A stretch of DNA of 12,501 nucleotides from Spirochaeta sp. (GTDB taxonomy: Bacteria; Spirochaetota; Spirochaetia; DSM-27196; Alkalispirochaetaceae), in contig SKHA01000048.1 in the NCBI GenBank assembly GCA_007117185.1, positions 1 through 12,501 of the forward strand. Direction: 5' to 3'. Shown one piece after another: positions 7,193 through 12,306 of this stretch. Each line of letters begins with the position of its first letter. Within the stretch, counting starts at the first letter, position 1. The notes under the pieces are model-generated. The model searched no databases. It saw nothing but the letters and a program-made list of their open reading frames with translations, and was not told the DNA's origin. The translations under genes were made by a program, and so were the position numbers.

Positions 7193-7410
7193 CCCGTCCG
7201 TTGGATCTGGAACGTATCTCGATGCTGCAAAGCCAGATCCGCGACCCAGACTACATAACCTCAGCTATTGATCGGCTTGCCGGTCGGATTACCGACCACC
7301 TGTTGAATTTTGACGAGCCGGGAGCGTCCATGCGACAGGAAGACCAGGTTCACCTCCTGGCAAACTCCTCCAGCATGGAAAATGCCGTCTCCCGGGTTGA
7401 CCGGCTGTAA
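7180..7410 (+). CDS. Small unknown protein, 76 residues
   Basis: Not recognised as a named family. It is hydrophilic, with a Pro/Arg-rich start (MPRVARPLDLERISML) and a probable helix RDPDYITSAIDRLAGRITDHLL; it has no cysteine, membrane segment or catalytic motif. The ATG at 7180 lies inside yraN (13-base overlap), with GAGG at 7172-7175 as ribosome binding site, so it looks like the last gene of the ffh operon. Its final 61 bases overlap the end of the minus-strand HEAT-like gene. Overlap with yraN in the same operon and a plausible ribosome binding site support a real gene, but its short length leaves doubt. Confidence 0.55.
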   Translation: MPRVARPLDLERISMLQSQIRDPDYITSAIDRLAGRITDHLLNFDEPGASMRQEDQVHLLANSSSMENAVSRVDRL

Positions 7411-8042
7411 GGGCCGGAGTGAATCCGGATCAGCGTGTCGAACAGATCGCGATCATTGACGGACCAGACGTGACGACTGACCTCCCACACCGCCGCCAAT
7501 AACCGAATGACCTCCGCTTCCGGCAGACCTCGTTCAATGCCGGCGCGGAGGGCCCGGGAGATCGCCAGAAGGTCAGCCTCCGGGTTCTGCCCGGGGATGC
7601 CCGCCAGCAGCCCCGCCGCGGTGACTCGTACAGCGCTGTCGCTGTCCTGAACGGTGCTGTGTCGCAACTGGCTGCGTGCCTCTTCACCACCGATCCGTGC
7701 CAGCAGGCTTAACGCTCTGATTCGCGTCCCCGGATCAACCCGGTAACCGGGGGTCACCGTGAGGATCCGAAAGTCCCGGTCCAGCATATCCACCACCAGG
7801 GGTACCGCAGCGATGCGCATCTCTCCGGCAGGAAAGCGGCGAATGTCTTCCTCGATCCAGTCCAGCCCCATGATCTGGGCCTCCCGGCTTCGATTCTGCA
7901 GATAGGTTCGCTGCTGCAGGACGTTGCGCTCCAGCGCTTCCGGAACAGAACCGGCAGGGACCCAGTGAGGTCGTTGTTCCTCCGATGAGAGGGGCAGGGG
8001 GTAGAGCAACGCGACGATGGCAAGGAAGAGAAACACACCCAT
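7350..8042 (-). CDS. Exported HEAT-repeat-like protein
   Basis: A 230-residue protein that starts with a hydrophobic stretch (GVFLFLAIVALLYPLPLSS, residues 2-20), which looks like a signal peptide or membrane anchor without a lipobox. Residues about 45-100 are helical. Residues about 105-190 show HEAT/armadillo-type helical pairs (TRIRALSLLARIGGEEARSQL, DSAVRVTAAGLLAGIP, AEVIRLLAAVWEVSRHVW). It is probably a periplasmic or membrane-anchored scaffold; no specific function can be given. I prefer ATG at 8042 over TTG at 8078, because TTG 8078 is part of a TTGACA -35 box and ATG 8042 puts the hydrophobic segment right at the N-terminus. No Shine-Dalgarno precedes it. It is convergent with, and overlaps, the end of the ffh operon, and is divergent from coaD. 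Confidence 0.75.
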   Translation of the reverse strand: MGVFLFLAIVALLYPLPLSSEEQRPHWVPAGSVPEALERNVLQQRTYLQNRSREAQIMGLDWIEEDIRRFPAGEMRIAAVPLVVDMLDRDFRILTVTPGYRVDPGTRIRALSLLARIGGEEARSQLRHSTVQDSDSAVRVTAAGLLAGIPGQNPEADLLAISRALRAGIERGLPEAEVIRLLAAVWEVSRHVWSVNDRDLFDTLIRIHSGPYSRSTRETAFSMLEEFARR

Positions 8043-8049
8043 CTCTGCT

Positions 8050-8078
8050 ATGGTGACCAGGGGGTGACTGCTTGTCAA
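8050..8078 (-). promoter_or_regulatory. Candidate promoter of the HEAT-like gene
   Basis: On the minus strand TTGACA (8078-8073) is followed by exactly 17 bases and CACCAT (8055-8050). The -35 is perfect but the -10 matches TATAAT at only three of six positions. The ATG lies 7 bases after the -10, which predicts a leaderless transcript. The -35 box shares its bases with the coaD -35 on the other strand. Confidence 0.45.
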
Positions 8079-8098
8079 CGGCCGAATGCCGGTATAAA
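8072..8098 (+). promoter_or_regulatory. Candidate promoter of coaD
   Basis: TTGTCA (8072-8077) and TATAAA (8093-8098, within TATAAAAT) are separated by 15 bases, somewhat short. The coaD ATG lies 9 bases after the -10, so the predicted leader is only a few bases. TTGTCAA at 8072-8078 is TTGACAA on the other strand, so the two divergent promoters use the same -35 DNA. Confidence 0.5.
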
Positions 8099-8107
8099 AT
8101 TGTCCGC

Positions 8108-8608
8108 ATGCTGCGTGCCATAATGCCGGGCTCCTTCGATCCCCCTACAAACGGCCACCTCAATCTTATTGAGCGTGCCACCAGGCTCTTTTCGCGACTC
8201 TACGTCGTTGTTGCCCACAACAGCCAGAAGAGCTACACCTTTTCGGCGGAAGAGCGGCTGGAAATGATGGCAGACCTGACTGCTCCGTGGCCCAACGTAG
8301 AAGTACACCTCTGGGAACGGATGATTGTTGAATTCGCCCAGCAGGTTGATGCCCCGGTGATGATCCGCGGAGTCAGGGCGCTTTCAGACTTTTCATACGA
8401 GTTTGAGCTTTCCATGCTCAACAAGGGGTTGGATTCGGCCATAGAGACGATCTTCATGCCCACCGACGCGCGGTATTTTGTCCTCCGTTCTTCGGCGATA
8501 AAGGAGCTGGTCCGGCTCGGTGGTGATGTGTCTACCATGGTCCCTTCACTGGTGGAGCGGGCTCTGCGGAACAAGATTCGGCCGGCGGCCGAGGTTGACA
8601 AAGGATAG
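8108..8608 (+). CDS. coaD: Phosphopantetheine adenylyltransferase
   Basis: Transfers AMP from ATP to 4'-phosphopantetheine, forming dephospho-CoA, the penultimate step of coenzyme A synthesis. The 166 residues match the family length. The nucleotidyltransferase motif PGSFDPPTNGH is at 7-17 (TNGH being the HxGH-type site), followed by RGVRALSDFSYEFELSMLN (88-106) and a C-terminal LRSSAIKELVRLGGDV region. ATG 8108 gives the standard N-terminus (MLRAIMPGSFDP); the TTG at 8072 would add 12 unmatched residues and is the -35 box. No Shine-Dalgarno precedes the ATG. CoA supplies the pantetheine arm that activates the acyl carrier protein encoded just downstream. Confidence 0.97.
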   Translation: MLRAIMPGSFDPPTNGHLNLIERATRLFSRLYVVVAHNSQKSYTFSAEERLEMMADLTAPWPNVEVHLWERMIVEFAQQVDAPVMIRGVRALSDFSYEFELSMLNKGLDSAIETIFMPTDARYFVLRSSAIKELVRLGGDVSTMVPSLVERALRNKIRPAAEVDKG

Positions 8609-8623
8609 TACCGCCGCTATTAT
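8595..8623 (+). promoter_or_regulatory. Near-consensus sigma70 promoter of rpmF-acpP
   Basis: TTGACA (8595-8600), 17-base spacer, TATTAT (8618-8623). The -35 lies inside the last codons of coaD. Transcription should start near 8630, giving a leader of about 29 bases that contains the rpmF ribosome binding site. This is the best-matching promoter in the window. Confidence 0.75.
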
Positions 8624-8658
8624 TGGCGCTCATACGTTTTTCGAGAGGATACGATAAC

Positions 8659-8847
8659 ATGGCTGTTCCGAAGAAGAAACATTCGAAATCACGAACGCGG
8701 CGTCGCCGTAAGATAAACGGAAAACTTGGGCTGCCGACACTGGTAACCTCGCCGGAGTCCGGCGAACTGGTTCGGCGCCATCGTGTGGATCTGACCTCCG
8801 GGTTTTATCGCGGTAAACGCGTGATAGACGCGGAGGAACTCAGCTGA
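8659..8847 (+). CDS. rpmF: 50S ribosomal protein L32, cysteine-free form
   Basis: Small large-subunit protein, 62 residues. The N-terminus AVPKKKHSKSRTRRRRKI is the L32 signature, followed by LPTLVTSPESGELVRRHRVDLTSGFYRGKRVID. In the zinc-ribbon form this reads CPxCGE ... HRVCxxCGxY; here all four cysteines are replaced (S31, S34, D44, S47), so this is a C-minus L32 that cannot bind zinc in the usual way. I chose ATG 8659 over an upstream in-frame start because it gives the conserved MAVPK terminus and has GAGAGGA at 8643-8649. acpP follows after 18 bases; rpmF next to fatty-acid genes is a common association. Confidence 0.95.
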   Translation: MAVPKKKHSKSRTRRRRKINGKLGLPTLVTSPESGELVRRHRVDLTSGFYRGKRVIDAEELS

Positions 8848-8865
8848 TCTGTTCAGGAGGATACC

Positions 8866-9102
8866 ATGGACGAATTGTTTGAAAAGATGAAGAAGCTCAT
8901 CGCCGAAAAGCTTGAGATTGAAGAAGACAAGATCACAATTGACTCTTCTTTCCGGCAGGACCTTGGCGCTGACAGCCTTGATACGTACGAGCTTGTGTAC
9001 GCCATCGAAGAGGAAATGGGCATCTCCATTCCTGACGAGAAGGCCAACGAGTTCGAGACTGTTCGGGACGCGCTTGATTTTCTGAAGTCACAGCAGAAGT
9101 AG
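8866..9102 (+). CDS. acpP: Acyl carrier protein
   Basis: Carries growing fatty acyl chains on a 4'-phosphopantetheine arm during type II fatty acid synthesis in the cytoplasm. The 78-residue acidic protein has the attachment motif GADSLDTYELV, with Ser37 as the modified residue, and the C-terminal ISIPDEKANEFETVRDAL helix pattern. The ATG at 8866 has a consensus AGGAGG at 8855-8860. It is co-transcribed with rpmF and followed by a clear intrinsic terminator before rnc. It has more AT-rich codons than its neighbours, in line with its Glu/Lys/Asp-rich composition. Confidence 0.98.
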   Translation: MDELFEKMKKLIAEKLEIEEDKITIDSSFRQDLGADSLDTYELVYAIEEEMGISIPDEKANEFETVRDALDFLKSQQK

Positions 9103-9126
9103 TTCCGTTACCACAGTTGAAATGCG

Positions 9127-9154
9127 CCCGGCTCCTGCGAGCCGGGTTTCTTTT
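9127..9154 (+). terminator. Intrinsic terminator after acpP
   Basis: Perfect 8-bp stem CCCGGCTC / GAGCCGGG (9127-9134 with 9139-9146), loop CTGC, followed by TTTCTTTT (9147-9154). The rnc ATG is the very next base, so read-through or another promoter is needed for rnc expression. Confidence 0.88.
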
Positions 9155-9895
9155 ATGTCATTCCTTAAACCACCATCTTCGGGCATCTCTGTCGATTCGA
9201 CCCGCCGTAAGGAATTGCAGAAATTCCAGGTTGCGGCGACCCTGCGGTTTCGTCGGCTGGAACTGTTGAATCAGGCGTTTGCCCACCGTTCCTGGGCAAA
9301 CGAGCAGGAAACGCCGGTGTTCAATAATGAACGCCTGGAGTTTCTTGGCGACTCCGTCTTGGGGCTGGTTGTTGCTGAGTACCTTCACGAGATACTTACA
9401 GACAGGCCTGAAGGGGACCTGGCGCGCATCAAGAGTTTCGTTGTCAGTGAAGAGAGCCTTGCGGTTGTCGCTCAACGTATCCACGTTGACCGATACGTCC
9501 TCATCGGAAAAGGGGAGGAACAGTCCGGTGGCCGGGAGAAGAAGGCGATCCTGGCTGACTGTCTTGAGGCGATCATCGGTGCGTGGTTTCTGGACTCGGG
9601 ATTTCGTCCTGCCCGGAAATTTGTACGGCAGCATCTGGTTCCGGAAATTGAGAAGGTGCTGCAGAACAAGCACCGCCAGGACTACAAGACTCTCCTTCAG
9701 GAGCACGTGCAGAAGCGTTACAAAACCTATCCGCGGTATCAGGTGGAGCGCAAGTCCGGACCAGATCATGACCGGACGTTCTGGGTCGCCGTTGAGGTAG
9801 ACGGTCAACGGTACGGCCCTGGTGAGGGCAAAAACAAGAAGGAAGCGGAACAGGCCGCAGCAGAGCAGGCTTACAAAGCGCTTTTGGACTCCTGA
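9155..9895 (+). CDS. rnc: Ribonuclease III
   Basis: Double-stranded-RNA endonuclease that processes rRNA precursors and regulates mRNAs. From ATG 9155 the protein has 246 residues, normal for the family. The catalytic domain contains NNERLEFLGDSVLGLVVAEYL (57-77), with the signature ERLEFLGDS at 59-67, and the second acidic pair D135 and E138 in ADCLEAIIGAWFLDSG. A double-stranded-RNA-binding domain occupies about 175-246 (DYKTLLQEHVQKRY, ending GKNKKEAEQAAAEQAYKALL). An upstream in-frame ATG (9122) lies in the terminator region and adds only an unmatched 11 residues. No Shine-Dalgarno precedes 9155; TTG near 9215 is a less likely alternative. The 3' end overlaps the convergent cca gene by 25 bases. 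Confidence 0.96.
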   Translation: MSFLKPPSSGISVDSTRRKELQKFQVAATLRFRRLELLNQAFAHRSWANEQETPVFNNERLEFLGDSVLGLVVAEYLHEILTDRPEGDLARIKSFVVSEESLAVVAQRIHVDRYVLIGKGEEQSGGREKKAILADCLEAIIGAWFLDSGFRPARKFVRQHLVPEIEKVLQNKHRQDYKTLLQEHVQKRYKTYPRYQVERKSGPDHDRTFWVAVEVDGQRYGPGEGKNKKEAEQAAAEQAYKALLDS

Positions 9896-11226
9896 GGGTC
9901 CCGCCCCAGGCGCTGTGCCGCAAACGTTCCTGCAATACTCAGAAGGCGCTCTCGGGTATTCAACTCAGGATCATCCAGGACGGTCTCCAGCAGCTCCTCC
10001 AGCACCATCCCAACTACTGGTCCCGCTGGTATGTTGGCGTACTGCATCAGGTCCTTGCCGTTTACTGCCAGATCGGAACGGGTGAGCACAGCGTTGGCAG
10101 CGATTATTCGATGTATCCGGTCCTGAAGTTCGTCCATGACCGAGTGCGTCGGCAGGTGGCCGCTCTTGCCACAGGTATCGGCACGACGAAGCCGAATCAG
10201 GTCATGGATAGCGTCCACACCGACCCGGGCGATAAGTCGTCGTACCGCGCTGTCCGAGTAGTCCGGTGAGTAGTCAAACATGTGGTGCCGCACCAGATGA
10301 ACAACTCTGGTGGTGAACTGTTTGGGAAAGCGCAGCCGTTGCAGAAGCGTCTCGGCCATCCGTGCGGATTCCTCATCGTGGCCGATGAAATGCTGTCCCC
10401 GTTTGTCCTGCCCGGAGCAGCGGGGTTTGCCGATATCGTGAAGCAGCGCGGCCCAGCGCAGATGGGGCTGGTCAGGAGGAGAGCAGTCACAGCTCCTGAA
10501 CAGATGCTCAACCAGTCCATCCACTGCGGTGCTCTCCAGGATCTCCGGAATTATTTTCGCCAGCAGGCCGGTTCGCCACAGCATCATCCAGCCCAGTGAG
10601 GGTGTCTCCGCACGCATCATTTTCTCAAACTCCGCAGCGATCCGTTCCACCGACACAGCCGCTACGGTGGGTGCAAGTACGATTATTGCCGACTCTACAT
10701 CCGGCTCAGGGTCAAAGCGCAGGGTAGTGGTGAACCGGACCGCTCTGACCATTCGCAGTGCATCCTCGGAAAAACGCTCCCTGGCGCTGCCCACCGTGCG
10801 TATCCGCCGGTCCCGGAGATCATCCCGACCCCCGAACGGGTCCACTACCGTTCCTGTGCGCGGGTCCAGCGCCATCGCGTTGATGGTCAGATCCCTGCGG
10901 GAGAGATCTTCATGGAGGGAGCGGGTGAAAGAGACCGCATCGGGGTGGCGGCTGTCGGAATAGCCGTGCTCGATCCGGTACGTGGTGACCTCGTAGGGCT
11001 CTCCCTGAAACATAACGGTAACAGTGCCGTGCTGAATGCCGGTGGGGATAACACGAGGAAAGAGGTCCATGACTTCCTGGGGAGTTGCTGAGGTGGCAAA
11101 GTCGTAATCGCTGTTGCGCTCTTTTCTCAGGGCGTCGCGAACCGCTCCACCGACGATGTACAGCTCATGACCTGCGTCGTGGAAATGACCGGCGAAGCGT
11201 TTAACCCGTGGGGGAATATGAATCAT
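9871..11226 (-). CDS. cca: CCA-adding tRNA nucleotidyltransferase (class II, with HD domain)
   Basis: Adds or repairs the 3' CCA end of tRNAs without a nucleic-acid template. The 451 residues comprise a class II nucleotidyltransferase head, with GGAVRD (26-31), metal-binding D40 and D42 in SDYDFAT, the flexible-loop region around HGYSDSRHPDAVSF, RRDLTINAMA (110-119) and EDALRMVRAVRF (154-165). A C-terminal HD phosphohydrolase-type region follows (LLHDIGK 261-267, HDEESARM, HLVRHHM). The full loop argues against a CC-only enzyme, though an A-adding variant or poly(A) polymerase cannot be excluded by eye. ATG 11226 gives the family N-terminus; the frame stays open upstream through the flaB 3' end, but that extension has no homology and crosses a terminator. 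No Shine-Dalgarno is present. It overlaps rnc at the 3' end. Confidence 0.93.
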   Translation of the reverse strand: MIHIPPRVKRFAGHFHDAGHELYIVGGAVRDALRKERNSDYDFATSATPQEVMDLFPRVIPTGIQHGTVTVMFQGEPYEVTTYRIEHGYSDSRHPDAVSFTRSLHEDLSRRDLTINAMALDPRTGTVVDPFGGRDDLRDRRIRTVGSARERFSEDALRMVRAVRFTTTLRFDPEPDVESAIIVLAPTVAAVSVERIAAEFEKMMRAETPSLGWMMLWRTGLLAKIIPEILESTAVDGLVEHLFRSCDCSPPDQPHLRWAALLHDIGKPRCSGQDKRGQHFIGHDEESARMAETLLQRLRFPKQFTTRVVHLVRHHMFDYSPDYSDSAVRRLIARVGVDAIHDLIRLRRADTCGKSGHLPTHSVMDELQDRIHRIIAANAVLTRSDLAVNGKDLMQYANIPAGPVVGMVLEELLETVLDDPELNTRERLLSIAGTFAAQRLGRDPQESKSAL

Positions 11227-11232
11227 TGGGGG

Positions 11233-11261
11233 ATGGTACAACAGGAGCAAAAAGCTGTCGA
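11233..11261 (-). promoter_or_regulatory. Candidate promoter of cca
   Basis: On the minus strand TCGACA (11261-11256), 17 bases, TACCAT (11238-11233), then six bases to the ATG. Five of six match at -35 and four of six at -10. It sits right after the T-run of the flaB terminator and predicts a leaderless cca mRNA. Confidence 0.45.
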
Positions 11262-11305
11262 TCACAAAAAAGGCGTGACCCCGGGGGGCCACGCCTTTTC
11301 GCTGT
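11262..11305 (-). terminator. Strong intrinsic terminator of flaB
   Basis: On the minus strand AAAAGGCGTG pairs with CACGCCTTTT. The stem continues through a G-U pair (A-C on the other strand) and CCCC/GGGG, followed by six T residues; flanking TCACA/TGTGA can extend the pairing. The G-U versus A-C difference favours function on the flaB strand. It isolates flaB from cca. Confidence 0.9.
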
Positions 11306-11318
11306 GATGAAGCGTCGA

Positions 11319-12191
11319 CTACTGCAGCAGCTGCAGGACCGACTGGGTCTTCATGTTGGCCTGGGCAAGCATCGCTGTTGAGGACTGCACAAGAATCTGG
11401 TTCTTGGTGTACTGAACAATTTCCGCTGCCATGTCCACGTCGCGGATCCGGGACTCCGCTGCCTGCAGGTTCTCCGCGCCGACACTGAGGCCGACCCGAG
11501 CCATGTCCAGGCGGTTCTGGTACGCACCGAGATCGGCGCGCTGCTTGCTGACCGTCCGCAACGCCGCGTCCAGCACCGCGATGGATGCGTTGGACTTGTC
11601 CGGAGTAGACAGGCTGATGAAGCTTGCCGTGTGCGGGAGACCCGAGGTGCTCTGGATGCCAAGGCCCTGGGCGGTCATCGTGCCGATGAAGACACGTTCG
11701 CGCTGGTCCATGTTGGCGCCAATGTGAAACCACATACTTGCGGTAACAACGTTGGTTCCGGTGTCCTGGGCGAATCTGCCGGTGAGCAGGTTCATGCCGT
11801 TGAACTGGGCATGAGAAGCGACGCGGTTGATCTCGTCGACCAACTGGGAGACCTCAACCTGGATCTGCATGCGGTCTTCGTCGGTGTAGATACCGTTGGA
11901 AGACTGCACCGCCAGTTCGCGCAGGCGCTGAAGGATGTCCTGAGTTTCCTGCAGGTACCCTTCTGTGGTCTGAATCAGCGAGATTCCGTCGGCAGCATTC
12001 CGCTCGGCCTGGTTAAGACCACGGATCTGCGACCGCATCTTCTCGCTCACTGCAAGACCGCTGGCGTCATCACCGGCGCGGTTGATCCGCAGTCCACTGG
12101 ACAGCTTTTCGATATTGCCGTCGACGGTGATGTTGTTGAACTTCTGCTGCCGTTGGGCGAACAGAGCGCTCATGTTGTGGTTGATGATCAT
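11319..12191 (-). CDS. flaB: Flagellin FlaB, core filament protein
   Basis: Spirochaete core flagellin, the main subunit of the periplasmic flagellar filament. The 290 residues include the conserved N-terminal coiled-coil (NIEKLSSGLRINRAGDDASG, residues 26-45; ERNAADGISLIQTTEGYLQE, 63-82; VSQLVDEINRVASHAQFNG, 114-132), a short variable middle with MWFHIGANMDQRE (153-165), and the conserved C-terminal helix (RIRDVDMAAEIVQYTKNQIL, then STAMLAQAN to LLQ). The long D2/D3 insertions of enteric flagellins are absent. ATG 12191 gives the standard MIINHNMSAL terminus with AAGGAGG at 12203-12197, 5 bases upstream; longer in-frame starts encode non-homologous residues. It is followed by a strong terminator. 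Its leader carries a possible CsrA-binding hairpin, and there may be a sigma28-type promoter. Confidence 0.98.
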   Translation of the reverse strand: MIINHNMSALFAQRQQKFNNITVDGNIEKLSSGLRINRAGDDASGLAVSEKMRSQIRGLNQAERNAADGISLIQTTEGYLQETQDILQRLRELAVQSSNGIYTDEDRMQIQVEVSQLVDEINRVASHAQFNGMNLLTGRFAQDTGTNVVTASMWFHIGANMDQRERVFIGTMTAQGLGIQSTSGLPHTASFISLSTPDKSNASIAVLDAALRTVSKQRADLGAYQNRLDMARVGLSVGAENLQAAESRIRDVDMAAEIVQYTKNQILVQSSTAMLAQANMKTQSVLQLLQ

Positions 12192-12232
12192 CTCATCCTC
12201 CTTGATGAAGTTTCGAGGACTTCCTTGTCCTC
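12192..12232 (-). promoter_or_regulatory. flaB leader: hairpin with AAGGAA loop plus GGA cluster on the Shine-Dalgarno; candidate CsrA target
   Basis: On the minus strand GAGGAC-AAGGAA-GTCCTC forms a perfect 6-bp stem with a 6-base loop (12232-12215). The loop context ACAAGGAAGT is one base from the CsrA consensus core ACARGGAUGU. A second site, AAGGAGGATG, covers the Shine-Dalgarno sequence at 12203-12194, with GGA motifs 23 to 26 bases apart. This matches the two-site layout of CsrA-repressed flagellin leaders, known for Bacillus hag and reported for Borrelia flaB. Whether csrA and fliW exist in this genome cannot be seen here. Confidence 0.5.
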
Positions 12233-12263
12233 CTTTTGAGTGTCGGAGGTTCTGTGAGGCACC

Positions 12264-12292
12264 TTGAGCAAAAGATTCGTCGGCGATACCAT
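12264..12292 (+). promoter_or_regulatory. Candidate promoter of the thiamine pyrophosphokinase gene
   Basis: TTGAGC (12264-12269), 17 bases, TACCAT (12287-12292), four of six matches each. The predicted start near 12299 leaves about 8 bases before the ATG. The same TACCAT hexamer is found at the cca promoter. It overlaps the region proposed for the flaB promoter on the other strand. Confidence 0.38.
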
Positions 12293-12303
12293 TCCGATCT
12301 GTG
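12277..12303 (-). promoter_or_regulatory. Weak sigma28 (FliA)-like promoter candidate for flaB
   Basis: On the minus strand GCCGACGA (12284-12277) matches the sigma28 -10 consensus GCCGATAA at six of eight positions. The -35 position, 11 bases upstream, reads CACAGATC, a poor match to TAAAGTTT. The predicted start would leave a leader of about 80 bases that includes the hairpin. Flagellin genes are classic sigma28 targets, which is the main support. Confidence 0.28.
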
Positions 12304-12306
12304 ACT

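Noticed and set aside
7385..7440. GC-rich inverted repeats (CCGG pairs) after the small gene, a possible terminator.
   Set aside because: The stems are only four bases and no T-run follows on either strand.
9122..9154. ATG at 9122 as the rnc start.
   Set aside because: The first 11 residues would be encoded by the terminator hairpin and match nothing in the family.
11227..11733. A 169-codon upstream extension of cca, open in the same frame through the flaB 3' end.
   Set aside because: It crosses the flaB terminator and reads the flaB strand out of frame; the residues have no CCA-enzyme similarity, and ATG 11226 gives the normal family N-terminus.
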